DNA of 35,079 nt. Source: a virus. The notes below the pieces were generated by a model. That model saw nothing but the letters and a program-made list of their open reading frames with translations, did no database searches and was not told where the DNA came from. Where the stretch lies: positions 1-35,079 of the IMG/VR virus record IMGVR_UViG_3300032053_000260. One strand, given 5' to 3'. Position numbers and translations under genes: made by a program. This document shows, in pieces, positions 20,639-29,274 of the stretch (position 1 is its first letter; the number at the start of each line of letters is the position of its first letter).

Positions 20639-21295
20639 CTAACTTATCAATCCAGCACTTCGTAAATCATTTATTAGAGTGCCGAGCAGGTTTCCAATTT
20701 GATCGATGTTTAAATTTAAAGCATCGGCGGATCTTGACTCAGACCAATTAGTAATATTATAGGTCGGCATTGGTGTGGTGATTGTTAATACCTTTTTTCT
20801 CACCAATGGACTTGTTGAAAAATATAAATCCGTTCCATTGTATTGAAGTTCGCCTTGAGTGATTGCCCCCAGTGTTGTTACAGATAAAACTAAACTTGGA
20901 GACGACAGCTGTGATTTGATATTGTCCCAAGACAAACTAGATGATGTAGCTAACGTAGTAGAATCATTACCAAATAAGATTCTTCCGGACGGAACAACAG
21001 TCAATCCGGTGCCGCCCTGATCGACCGTAACAGTTCCAGAAACTCCGCCAGTAAATTCTGTCCAGTTTGCATTATCAATTCCACCAAGAAGATAATAGAA
21101 TTTGTGTACGTCGGTAACGTAACACATCATTCCTTCACGTCTGCGCGGAACCGTTATCGTATTTCTTTCGGTTGTATTCGCTACTTCTCGATAACCGCCC
21201 TTGCCATAAATTGGATCAAGAACATAATAGATATCGCTAGAATCCGACGGAGCGATAAATCCAGTGAACCTTATGCTTCCGGGAATTTGTGCCAT
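20639..21295 (-). CDS. Virion appendage protein with shared C-terminal cassette
   Basis: A 218-residue protein. The N-terminal part (MAQIPGSIRFTGFIAPSDSS, YYVLDPIYGKGGYREV) and TTERNTITVPRRREGMMCYV, followed by HKFYYLL, are typical of fibre or attachment proteins in T4-like environmental phages. A middle beta region with VSGTVTVDQGGTGLT resembles tail-fibre repeats. The C-terminal 45 residues (YNITNWSESRSADALNLNID, QIGNLLGTLINDL) are a divergent copy of the YTxTN...DELADVLxxLI cassette in the other appendage-like proteins. AGGTGAG precedes the ATG, which begins one base after the collagen-like gene's stop. Probable fibre or whisker component. Confidence 0.75.
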   Translation of the reverse strand: MAQIPGSIRFTGFIAPSDSSDIYYVLDPIYGKGGYREVANTTERNTITVPRRREGMMCYVTDVHKFYYLLGGIDNANWTEFTGGVSGTVTVDQGGTGLTVVPSGRILFGNDSTTLATSSSLSWDNIKSQLSSPSLVLSVTTLGAITQGELQYNGTDLYFSTSPLVRKKVLTITTPMPTYNITNWSESRSADALNLNIDQIGNLLGTLINDLRSAGLIS

Positions 21296-21296
21296 A

Positions 21297-22409
21297 TTAA
21301 CTCACCTGAATATTAATAGCACTTCCAATAATATTGGTCGATCTGTGAACATTATAATTCGTTGTTACGCCATAAGCATTTGTTACAGAAACTGTATAAG
21401 GCGCTTCAAAAGGAACATCCAAATTAGTACCAGTGTCTTTAAAACTCGTGGCCGATCCCATTAAGCTTGGATAGCAAATATATTTATAACCAGTTGTTTG
21501 ATAAGCATATGTCGCAGCAAACCCGGCTTGCAAAGAATTGGCGCGTAAAGCTTCAATTTGATTTTCATCTAATGGAGTATTAGTCGATTCTCCATAATAA
21601 ACTTTCCACCTCCAAGAAACTGTAAATGTTCTTGAGAATACTTGGCTGTGCGTATTTGTTTGATCAATTGTCCAGTTATTAGCTGTTGCTACTATCTTAG
21701 TTACATCACCGTCAACCACTGCTCTTGGACTTGTATTAGAAACATTGTTAGCTACAATAACACCGTTGTTTCTAATGACTGTTGTATTCGGATTAACATT
21801 CCCTATATTTGTTTCTGTCCAAGTAAAGGTTGGATTTGCGGGAACACTAGCGCCAACTTCAATTACTGTTGCTTGACCAGAGATTGTGAAAGAAGTAAAT
21901 GCTGGTGCTTGATAAGGATACAGAAGAGCATCCCACATTTCTTTCATTGTTTGATCAACGAACGAACTGCCAGAAGGAATTCCTCCGAGTGTCTGTGGCG
22001 TAGGATTTACATTGTTGTATACATCTCCGACGCCAGACCCCGTTGGTCCTATTGGCCCATCTTCTCCAGTAGGTCCGATTGGGCCACTCTCTCCAGTAGG
22101 CCCAGTCGATCCGGTTGGTCCTAGATTTCCAACTCCCTGTGAGCCTGTTGGACCAACTACGCCAGTTCCGCCAGTGGGGCCAATGTCTCCAGTAACTCCG
22201 GTTGGGCCAATCACCCCATCGTGGCCCGCTGGACCAGTTGGTCCGAGACTTCCAGCGCCAGTCGCGCCAGTTGGACCAGGAGCGCCGGTAGGTCCGGTGG
22301 GGCCAACACTTCCTGCGCCTCCAGTTCCTCCGATGGATCCATAATATCCATCGATGATAACATCAATGTGAACATCGCCGCTTGTTAAATCATAAGTTCG
22401 TGGAGGCAT
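21297..22409 (-). CDS. Collagen-like virion protein with C-terminal beta domain
   Basis: A 370-residue protein. N-terminal residues 1-30 ([20 protein letters not shown]) precede a Gly-X-Y block (about 30-130, [16 protein letters not shown] and similar). Then come a linker ([20 protein letters not shown]), a domain with [20 protein letters not shown], and Ig-like beta strands ([30 protein letters not shown]) reaching the C-terminus. Proteins with this C-terminal region occur as phage structural proteins. The AGGAGA coding for the last two arginines of the upstream gene serves as its Shine-Dalgarno. It probably forms trimeric fibres or base components. Thr-rich GPT triplets are potential glycosylation sites. 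Confidence 0.8.
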   Translation of the reverse strand: MPPRTYDLTSGDVHIDVIIDGYYGSIGGTGGAGSVGPTGPTGAPGPTGATGAGSLGPTGPAGHDGVIGPTGVTGDIGPTGGTGVVGPTGSQGVGNLGPTGSTGPTGESGPIGPTGEDGPIGPTGSGVGDVYNNVNPTPQTLGGIPSGSSFVDQTMKEMWDALLYPYQAPAFTSFTISGQATVIEVGASVPANPTFTWTETNIGNVNPNTTVIRNNGVIVANNVSNTSPRAVVDGDVTKIVATANNWTIDQTNTHSQVFSRTFTVSWRWKVYYGESTNTPLDENQIEALRANSLQAGFAATYAYQTTGYKYICYPSLMGSATSFKDTGTNLDVPFEAPYTVSVTNAYGVTTNYNVHRSTNIIGSAINIQVS

Positions 22410-22411
22410 TT

Positions 22412-22762
22412 TTATCTCCTGCTCACATCGTCAAAAAATTCTATCTGTCCTCTTGCGAATGTCTTTCTAATATTGTGATTTGTTTTATACTGTATGTCAT
22501 ACTGATAGACACCGAAGAGAGGATCGGTTAAAGCATGTGGAATCACAAAGCCCGTAATACCGTTTACTGGATCGGCATGTGTTGAGACATCAATTAAGAT
22601 AACATCATCGGCATCAGAGTGATAAGTTTTTTCTTTAACTGAGAACGAAATTATCCAACCGGTAATATCAATTGAATCGTGGTCTGGGGTTTTGAATCTT
22701 AAACCTATAGAAGAATCATCACCACGATAAACAAGCAAATTGATAAAGTCTGTTAAGGCCAT
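22412..22762 (-). CDS. BppU-like baseplate/fibre attachment protein
   Basis: A 116-residue protein with the pattern [20 protein letters not shown], then [15 protein letters not shown], ... [12 protein letters not shown] ... [15 protein letters not shown]. It resembles the N-terminal immunoglobulin-like domain of lactococcal phage baseplate upper proteins (BppU) and similar small structural proteins in T4-like phages. It probably links a fibre to the virion. The stop is two bases from the next ATG. The upstream gap of 97 bases holds a late-promoter variant and a repeated CAATCAGT pair. Confidence 0.7.
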   Translation of the reverse strand: MALTDFINLLVYRGDDSSIGLRFKTPDHDSIDITGWIISFSVKEKTYHSDADDVILIDVSTHADPVNGITGFVIPHALTDPLFGVYQYDIQYKTNHNIRKTFARGQIEFFDDVSRR

Positions 22763-22839
22763 TTAAAACCAATCCTAAATCAATCAGTCAACCAATCAGT
22801 AATGATTTGACCAATAAGGTTTATACTATCATAACATTT

Positions 22840-22847
22840 TATTTATG
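22840..22847 (-). promoter_or_regulatory. Late-promoter variant upstream of BppU-like gene
   Basis: CATAAATA on the minus strand (seven of eight), 78 bases before the ATG at 22762, in the gap after the long tail-fibre gene. Confidence 0.45.
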
Positions 22848-22859
22848 TCTAGAAAATAA

Positions 22860-25202
22860 TTAAGCACTATGAAACCCGGTATCATCAACATGACCTTGAA
22901 TAACATTATTGTGTTTAAATGAAAGATTGCCATTATTAAGAGCTTCAATTGTCCAAATTGAACTTCCATCTGGAGAATAATATGTAACTTTTTCTGTTAC
23001 AACATCTATCAAAGTACGCCGATTGCCCACACTTCCGGCCCGGCCCAACGATGCTGGTACTCCAAGATTTGGCCTTATATAATGTACATCCACAGACTCA
23101 ACTTCCGCAACATCCATTATCCAAGCCGGAGTTGTGTTACTATTATCATAAAACCAAATGGAATCAGTGATAGGGCCAGTTGATCGAGAAGTCCCATATC
23201 CTTTAATTTTATGTACATATATTTCTTCAATTGGATAAGTCGAATAACCAATTGAATTGTTTGTATTGGCCCCCGATGGTATAAATCTTTGAAGGCCACC
23301 AAAAGCATGAGTCAGCGTCCAGGCAGAGGTGTTATTATTGTATAATACCAAATCTTGAAATCCGCCATAGGTTCCACGTATTGAATCGGCTACAAAAATC
23401 GGCCCAGTAAAATCAACACCATCAACAGATGTAAATTCAACATGATCTTGAAAATTAACATATTGTGTAAAAATTGTTTGTCGCAAAAATTTAAACTGAT
23501 TTAAAGACCCAGTATCATTATAAGTTAATATTTTTTCATTTGGAGATTCATGATCATAAAACAAATATACTGGAGCATTAAATGTTTCTAGTGTTATCGC
23601 ATTTAACTGTACAATTCCTGGTGATGCATTTGCAGATATTGTTATCTTGCTATCTGCATCTAAGCTCATTGCGCCGGTACTTGCCAGATATAAATTGGAT
23701 GCAGCCGTAACATGTAGATGTCCACCACCGCCGGAAGCCGTTGTTCGAATTTCACATGCGCCACTTGATGATGTTAGTTGAATACTGGGGGCCGCCGAAT
23801 CTACGACCAACGTTCCATAAAGTCTTGCGCCAGTTGAAGAGACGCGAAGTTTATTAACCGCATCAACTTGTAGATATACATAATCACCGCCAGCATTTAA
23901 GTAGGAGTCACCATAGTTTGCACCGATGAAAAGATCATCATTGGCCAGGAAAAGTATTTGATGTCTTACTTCATTGCCGACATGATTGGCACAAAAATTT
24001 TCAATGGCAGCTGTATCCGACACTCCCGGCATAAACCATAAAACCGGAGTTGTTTTTTGAATTATTAAATCGGCAAAGGATCTATTATGATCAACCGAAG
24101 ACGTTTGAAATCGATTAAGGCCATTGTTAATAAAACTTGTAACTGTTGCACTTTGTATGATTGTTTGACCATATTGGGAAACAATACTTAAATCATCATT
24201 ATTATGAAATTGAATTGAATGACGAATATGATCAGCATGACTTCCATCGACTGGAAAGTAACTTCGAATTAATCCATTGCTTAAACCGCTTAATGGTTCA
24301 AGTTGAATAATAGGAGTTGTTTTGATAACTGATATATCATTATAAGATCTTATATCTGCTCCTATTAAGAATCTCTTATTTGCCGGAATTGTAGGATCAC
24401 CTTGCCAGAATTCAATTGCATTATCATCACATATCTGCATTGTTCCGCCAGCTTTAACATTAATAAAATGAGTGGTTGGGTTACCCGCCCACATAATCTT
24501 GCTGTCTTGAGCAAGATTCATATCAAAGCCGTTTCCAATATCCAACCCTTTCCAAGTACTTCCGCTGGCCAATGTTGTTTCAAACCATTTAAAATTTGAA
24601 CTTTCAGATATTAATCCTAGTGGACTTGACCCGGCTGAATTAAATAAGATTGAATTTATAAGTCCTGTTGCAACTTTATTTCTTGGAAGCAAACCAGAAT
24701 TTGGATCATCTTTACTATAAAGTGAATAGTAATTTGGATCGTCTCCTTTTACATATTGCCATGTTCCGGTGGTTTCATCAAAGATCATTTGAGCATTTGT
24801 TTCAGATCCTCTTTCAATTTCAATTCCGGATTTAAATCCATCTGGTTGAACACCAACAGCATTTTTATTCAATGTAATAATATTATCTTCAATTGTAACC
24901 GTCTCGGTGTTAAATACAGTGTTGTCGCCCTCTACATCTAAATCTTGATCAACATGTAAGTCGGCTGTTACTTTGAAAATAGTTGCATCTTTGGCCGTAA
25001 CATGATCTGTAACAACAAGGCCAACGGCTGCTGTGACTGCCGCAAGATTAATTGGAAGAACATCCGACAATGTAACATGTCCTGTCAGTCCCGGAAGAAT
25101 TTCTAAAATACGATATACTCCGACAATTGAATCTTGACTCAATTCTAATTTGAGTTTTTCAATATCAATGTTTGTTTTTGCAATTGCAATTGTTGTAGAC
25201 AT
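22860..25202 (-). CDS. Long tail fibre protein
   Basis: A 780-residue protein rich in beta strands. The N-terminal region is followed by the fibre signature TADLHVDQDLDVEGDNTVFN, TETVTIEDNIITLNKNAVGV and GFKSGIEIERGSETNAQMIF, typical of long fibre and adhesin proteins in T4-like environmental phages. Repeated short strands run through the centre (SKITISANASPGIVQLNAIT, GARLYGTLVVDSAAPSIQLT). The C-terminal part has GTYGGFQDLVLYNN and IGYSTYPIEEIYVHKIKGYG (a motif often near fibre ends), finishing with VIQGHVDDTGFHSA. I see no intramolecular chaperone catalytic motif. Probably trimeric and involved in host recognition. It is co-transcribed with the 25213-26115 gene (10-base gap). Confidence 0.85.
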   Translation of the reverse strand: MSTTIAIAKTNIDIEKLKLELSQDSIVGVYRILEILPGLTGHVTLSDVLPINLAAVTAAVGLVVTDHVTAKDATIFKVTADLHVDQDLDVEGDNTVFNTETVTIEDNIITLNKNAVGVQPDGFKSGIEIERGSETNAQMIFDETTGTWQYVKGDDPNYYSLYSKDDPNSGLLPRNKVATGLINSILFNSAGSSPLGLISESSNFKWFETTLASGSTWKGLDIGNGFDMNLAQDSKIMWAGNPTTHFINVKAGGTMQICDDNAIEFWQGDPTIPANKRFLIGADIRSYNDISVIKTTPIIQLEPLSGLSNGLIRSYFPVDGSHADHIRHSIQFHNNDDLSIVSQYGQTIIQSATVTSFINNGLNRFQTSSVDHNRSFADLIIQKTTPVLWFMPGVSDTAAIENFCANHVGNEVRHQILFLANDDLFIGANYGDSYLNAGGDYVYLQVDAVNKLRVSSTGARLYGTLVVDSAAPSIQLTSSSGACEIRTTASGGGGHLHVTAASNLYLASTGAMSLDADSKITISANASPGIVQLNAITLETFNAPVYLFYDHESPNEKILTYNDTGSLNQFKFLRQTIFTQYVNFQDHVEFTSVDGVDFTGPIFVADSIRGTYGGFQDLVLYNNNTSAWTLTHAFGGLQRFIPSGANTNNSIGYSTYPIEEIYVHKIKGYGTSRSTGPITDSIWFYDNSNTTPAWIMDVAEVESVDVHYIRPNLGVPASLGRAGSVGNRRTLIDVVTEKVTYYSPDGSSIWTIEALNNGNLSFKHNNVIQGHVDDTGFHSA

Positions 25203-25212
25203 GTTTAATACT

Positions 25213-26115
25213 TTACGGAACTAAAATATCATACTCGGCTCGAATCTTAAAACGCACATCATTACTAATAAGATAATTAATACCATGCTGTCTTTGAATA
25301 TCAAATTGTCCAGATCCTGCCCAAGTTTGAATCCCGGATTCTAAAATATTATCATTGTAGAAATTAATATTGATAGATGCCGGAACACATTCGTCCGCGA
25401 CTTCCCCAATATTTGGCAAAGTATATCTGATAATATTTGAAGCTGTGCCACCCAAATCAACTTTGAAATCCAATTTAAGTCTCACATTAAGAACATTTTT
25501 TGCCCGTAAAGTTAAATATTCAGCTTTATAAATTTGCTGACTTGTAACATTCATACCACCCAAAGAAGATATAACTGGAGCAAATGCTTTCCATTCCAGC
25601 TCACCATATTGATCAAATCTTTCTACTCCATGTACATATATATCTACTTTCTGTCCAAGAAGAAGTCCACTATTAAATGAAACGATATTTCCGGCAATTG
25701 TATAATCGCTTCCAAATATCTGTTGAATGCCATCCACAAAAACAATAATACCGGCATCATATACGGCGATAATTTCATTCGGATTAATCGTTACAATAAA
25801 ATCAGTTTGTCCGGCTGTGGCCACAAATTGATTTAAGATCGGCGATATTCCTACATGGTGTGCTACTTCAAGTTCTCTTCCAAGATATATAATATATGTT
25901 CTTAGTGTTGGGGCGACAGTAAAGTTAATTGTCTTGCCGTCAAGTATTACATTGAAGTCTTGAATCGGTTCTAAAACTTGGCCGCCCGAAACAACCAACA
26001 AAGACGTAGACGAACCAACTTGCCAGGTTAGAGCATAAGTATTTTGCCCAGGCACAAGTACTAGCAATTGTTTTTCAAAAACACCGTAAACTAAATCTCT
26101 TCCTATGTAACCCAT
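25213..26115 (-). CDS. Fibre/adaptor protein with repeated beta module
   Basis: A 300-residue protein with two copies of a beta module: copy 1 PGQNTYALTWQVGSSTSLLV, VSGGQVLEPIQDFNV (about 20-100); copy 2 FVATAGQTDFIVTINPNEII, FVDGIQQIFGSDYTIAGNIV (about 107-170). A C-terminal domain (about 180-300) then contains LSSLGGMNVTSQQIY and INFYNDNILESGIQTWAGSG. The module (GQTxF ... V.VDG ... DY) is common in tail fibre and receptor-binding proteins of T4-like cyanophages, and is also present twice in the upstream gene. The ATG overlaps the previous stop by one base (TAATG), indicating coupling. Probably connects or forms part of a tail fibre. Confidence 0.75.
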   Translation of the reverse strand: MGYIGRDLVYGVFEKQLLVLVPGQNTYALTWQVGSSTSLLVVSGGQVLEPIQDFNVILDGKTINFTVAPTLRTYIIYLGRELEVAHHVGISPILNQFVATAGQTDFIVTINPNEIIAVYDAGIIVFVDGIQQIFGSDYTIAGNIVSFNSGLLLGQKVDIYVHGVERFDQYGELEWKAFAPVISSLGGMNVTSQQIYKAEYLTLRAKNVLNVRLKLDFKVDLGGTASNIIRYTLPNIGEVADECVPASININFYNDNILESGIQTWAGSGQFDIQRQHGINYLISNDVRFKIRAEYDILVP

Positions 26116-28193
26116 TATACTATTGCTCTGATAATAAAGTTAACTGTTACGTATGGAGGCGGCCCGTTCATTATGCCATTGACAACATTTGGATTTGTTA
26201 TCAGGCCAGTTTTTAAATTTGTATTTCCGGAAATAGAAGAGTGACTTGATGTGTTTGATTCATCACTTGTACCAACAACATTAAACTCTTGTGTTGTCCC
26301 CTGGTTCATGGATCCTGGATCGCCATTACTCGCCCGATTGTATCTCGTTTGCCCCCACGGAAAATTTTCCACTAAATCATATGTCCCGATAGTTGGCAGC
26401 GGATGCCCCGCCGTGAATTCGGCACTCCTGGTTAAAATTTCAGATGTGCCACCATCTTCAATACCATAATCGGGCGAATTGGTGCTGTTAATAGTTAATG
26501 ATGGGATAGCATGAACGTGCTCTAAATTTTGAGTAGAAGTATATCTGTCTTCTATATTTGGACCAATCGGCGCATCTGGATTGGCCGGAAGACCCCTAAA
26601 ATTAATATCAGTTCCGGCTTCTGATTTAAGCTTAATTCTAAAGCTATGATTATGATTTATGTGGGTAGACATTCCACCAGTTCCGTCGGGAAGTACTTTA
26701 GCAATGGTACTGTGTTTGTGTTTTCTCGAAGTGTGAAAGTGGTTTTCTAAATTATGATAGTGGCGATTTAAAAAATGACAGTGATTTTCAATAGTTACTT
26801 TATAAGTTCCATCAGCATGGGTATGACCGGTATCTGTTATTGTTATGTTAGTATTACTTAAAGCATGATCATGATTTGGTACAGTGTGGTTGTGTGTGAA
26901 AGATCCACCAACTTCTCCAATAATATTTCCTACTTCTCCGGGCGTTCCTTTCTTTCCAATTAGAAATCTTTGTTGTAAATTGGGAGTGCTCGATCCACAA
27001 AATCCCCGAAGCGTGTCATATTCTGATCCTGGAGGAATTGCACCACCATCACATATCAAATATTTGGTTGGTGCAACATTTCCATAGAATGCTAAAATGG
27101 CCCCAACCGGAACTGCGTCTGCAACTCCGCCAGGAAAACTAACCGTTCCGTGTACAACCAGATCATGTAGGATATCCATGCTTCCATTGATATCGGCATT
27201 TTGTTGTACAATTAAATCTCCACCAGCTTTGAGGTCACCAGCAATCGCCTCAATGTCGCCAGTAGTTGCAGTAACATTTGTTTGTGCTATTATACTTGCA
27301 TCGGAGTTAATATTTGAAGATGCATGTATTTCTTTAAACTTTTTACTAGATGTTCCTAAGCTGATCATGTCGGTAGCTAATGGTTCAATTTTAGTAGCAT
27401 CAACAACAACCTGATCTAAAATATCAGCCTGATTAGATGCATTCAATTTAATAAGTTCTTGTGTTCCCGACGTGGACGTCTTGCTTCGAATTGCTTCATT
27501 GTTCTCCAAGAGAATCTTGGCATCAGTGACCGCATTATTTGCAATGTCTGCCGTATTAATTCCTCCCGGTGGAACTATTAAAATTGGATAACTTGCTCTT
27601 CGAAGAACAGTTGAAAATGCCAAATGACAAATTCCAATATGCGATCCATTTGCTGGAGCAGCATGAAATACGATACTGGTATGTGAAGTATCTGGTTGAA
27701 TTAAATGATAATCATATGTTGGTGCGTCATCGCCGGGAGTTTTAAGAACACCATCGATAGTAACTAATAATGACTGTTCAATGAATTCTTGTTTGGCCAG
27801 CGGAAAGGTCGTTTGCCCTGTAACGCCTATAAAATTTTCATAGAGAAAAGTTCTAAGATTTTCGGCCAATGATTCGTCAGTTACAGAACCGGGCGAAGGA
27901 ACCAAATTATAAGTCGAAGATCCCTTGTGAATAACAAATACTATTTGTCCAACGACTGGGACCGGAGCATTAAATGTTAATGTGTCATTCTTATTTGTTG
28001 ACGGATTATAATCAATGGCATATTGTACTTCTGGTTCTAGAACCTGTCCATCTACTACGACCAGGACATTTGTTTCGGATGCACCGGGGACATCTTGGCT
28101 CAGAGTATACTGAGTGATACCAGCTTCAATAGTAATATAATCAACTGCATTTTCTGCGCGTATCTTATCAGATTCTGATTTACCGATGTACAT
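26115..28193 (-). CDS. Short-tail-fibre-like protein with collar domain and HxH motifs
   Basis: A 692-residue protein. The N-terminal 220 residues hold two GQTxF-type beta modules (TQYTLSQDVPGASETNVLVV and VTGQTTFPLAKQEFIEQSLL). A fibre shaft with QNADINGSMDILHDLVVHGT follows. The C-terminal part is a phage tail-collar domain: AVPVGAILAFYGNVAPTKYL, ICDGGAIPPGSEYDTLRGFC, TPNLQQRFLIGK, then a large His-rich head and final PPYVTVNFIIRAIV. At least six His-X-His pairs are seen (HNH, HDH, HTH, HCH, HFH, HKH, HNH, HVH). In T4 gp12 such motifs bind a metal ion inside the trimeric receptor-binding head. It probably contacts the host receptor. The gene is tightly coupled to the next one. Confidence 0.85.
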   Translation of the reverse strand: MYIGKSESDKIRAENAVDYITIEAGITQYTLSQDVPGASETNVLVVVDGQVLEPEVQYAIDYNPSTNKNDTLTFNAPVPVVGQIVFVIHKGSSTYNLVPSPGSVTDESLAENLRTFLYENFIGVTGQTTFPLAKQEFIEQSLLVTIDGVLKTPGDDAPTYDYHLIQPDTSHTSIVFHAAPANGSHIGICHLAFSTVLRRASYPILIVPPGGINTADIANNAVTDAKILLENNEAIRSKTSTSGTQELIKLNASNQADILDQVVVDATKIEPLATDMISLGTSSKKFKEIHASSNINSDASIIAQTNVTATTGDIEAIAGDLKAGGDLIVQQNADINGSMDILHDLVVHGTVSFPGGVADAVPVGAILAFYGNVAPTKYLICDGGAIPPGSEYDTLRGFCGSSTPNLQQRFLIGKKGTPGEVGNIIGEVGGSFTHNHTVPNHDHALSNTNITITDTGHTHADGTYKVTIENHCHFLNRHYHNLENHFHTSRKHKHSTIAKVLPDGTGGMSTHINHNHSFRIKLKSEAGTDINFRGLPANPDAPIGPNIEDRYTSTQNLEHVHAIPSLTINSTNSPDYGIEDGGTSEILTRSAEFTAGHPLPTIGTYDLVENFPWGQTRYNRASNGDPGSMNQGTTQEFNVVGTSDESNTSSHSSISGNTNLKTGLITNPNVVNGIMNGPPPYVTVNFIIRAIV

Positions 28194-28207
28194 TCTTTTA
28201 TTATCCT

Positions 28208-28576
28208 TTATACGCTTGCAATATACGTATCCATATAAGAGCCGGTCACATCAACCCCCGCATCCGTATCACAATTGATTTGAAGTTTCATACCAACCTC
28301 AAGCACATGTTTCTGATGAATGATCACCGGAAGAGTTGAACCCGCCGGAACCGGAACACTCTTGCAAAGATAGTAGCTATTGCTGACATCTTTATATATA
28401 ATGATATCTACACTGACGCCGGTATCTGTAATGTTACATATATCCAAACCAAGAACCATCCACACATGATCGGCAGGAACGGCGGCTTCAATATCTTCTG
28501 GAATATTTGGATGTCCGGCACCAACAAAATGATGCGCCAGGTTTTTGAAATTTGTTACTAATGATGTTGTCGCCAC
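28208..28576 (-). CDS. Small virion structural protein
   Basis: A 122-residue beta-rich protein, MATTSLVTNFKNLAHHFVGA ... HVWMVLGLDICNITDTGVSV ... SVPVPAGSTLPVIIHQKHVL ... MKLQINCDTDAGVDVTGSYM. This layout (jelly-roll-like strands with a 'PAGST' turn) is typical of small tail or head structural proteins in T4-like environmental phages; the exact role is unknown. The start is GTG, supported by AAGGAG eight bases upstream. Gaps on both sides are under 15 bases, so it belongs to the baseplate/fibre operon. Confidence 0.65.
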   Translation of the reverse strand: MATTSLVTNFKNLAHHFVGAGHPNIPEDIEAAVPADHVWMVLGLDICNITDTGVSVDIIIYKDVSNSYYLCKSVPVPAGSTLPVIIHQKHVLEVGMKLQINCDTDAGVDVTGSYMDTYIASV

Positions 28577-28588
28577 TTTTGTTTCTCC

Positions 28589-29050
28589 TTAATTACACGC
28601 AATGGATCTCATTAAATTCCTCAGAGCCATTTCTGTTTCTGCGAAGTTGCTTAACGAATTAATGGCCTTTACAATATCTCTTCGATCATCTAAATTGGAA
28701 CTTAGTAAAGTTTTATCTCCAAGATCGTTACTCACCTGATTTACAGCTTGCCGAAGTGTATCAATTGTTTCACCTTCAGGATTTACTAATATCGGTCTTG
28801 GTCTTGAAACTTGCCAGGCGCACCCCTGTTCATCACCAACAAATGCTGGATATGTCATATCTAAATTCTTAATGATGAAACTTCCTGTTCCAACACTCTC
28901 GGTAATATAAGTTCCAACATATAGCGTTGAATGCAATATTTCAATTATTGTGCCTTCCATTAATCCATGAGCAGATTGAACTGTGACGACAACCTTTCCA
29001 ATAGGTAAACTATCTGAAAAATTATATATCTTATTGCTTGTTGTTGGCAT
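28589..29050 (-). CDS. Structural protein, 153 residues
   Basis: A 153-residue protein with an N-terminal beta part (VVVTVQSAHGLMEGTIIEIL, SVGTGSFIIKNLDMTYPAFV) and a C-terminal helical part (ETIDTLRQAVNQVSNDLGDK, RRDIVKAINSLSNFAETEMA). I recognise the N-terminal pattern only as a general 'phage tail protein' type. Genes of similar size lie next to the DUF4815 protein in T4-like marine phages. Its start overlaps the end of the upstream small coiled-coil gene by about 20 bases. Probably a baseplate or fibre-base component. Confidence 0.6.
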   Translation of the reverse strand: MPTTSNKIYNFSDSLPIGKVVVTVQSAHGLMEGTIIEILHSTLYVGTYITESVGTGSFIIKNLDMTYPAFVGDEQGCAWQVSRPRPILVNPEGETIDTLRQAVNQVSNDLGDKTLLSSNLDDRRDIVKAINSLSNFAETEMALRNLMRSIACN

Positions 29051-29273
29051 TTAACGCCTCTACTAAAGTAAGAACTAGTTCTTTTATTTCCTTTACATCT
29101 TTCTTCAAGTTATTTATTTCCTCTTCCTGGCGCAGCTTCTTTTCTTTTTCTGCCCTAATTGATTCTCGTTTCTTCAAATATTTTTGCAAAGATATATCAT
29201 CTGTATTTAAAATGGCTCCACTGGTTGTGTCTCTTATCAAATGCTTTTCATTTTTTACTTTTAAATATGTCAT
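29031..29273 (-). CDS. Small coiled-coil protein next to DUF4815 gene
   Basis: An 80-residue protein, MTYLKVKNEKHLIRDTTSGA followed by ILNTDD, then a long charged coiled coil (RAEKEKKLRQEEEINNLKKD, VKEIKELVLTLVEALNANN). The frame opens with TTG at 29285, but ATG 29273 is preferred because it follows the upstream stop by one base (TAATATG). Proteins beginning with this 'K..HLIRDT.SGAI.N' pattern are widespread small proteins of T4-like phages; role unknown. The coiled coil suggests oligomerisation. Confidence 0.7.
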   Translation of the reverse strand: MTYLKVKNEKHLIRDTTSGAILNTDDISLQKYLKKRESIRAEKEKKLRQEEEINNLKKDVKEIKELVLTLVEALNANNKQ

Positions 29274-29274
29274 A

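Noticed and set aside
21481-21488. TATAAATA inside the gene 21297-22409
   Set aside because: It falls within Tyr-Lys-Tyr codons, 186 bases from the next start; probably chance, although an internal late promoter cannot be excluded.
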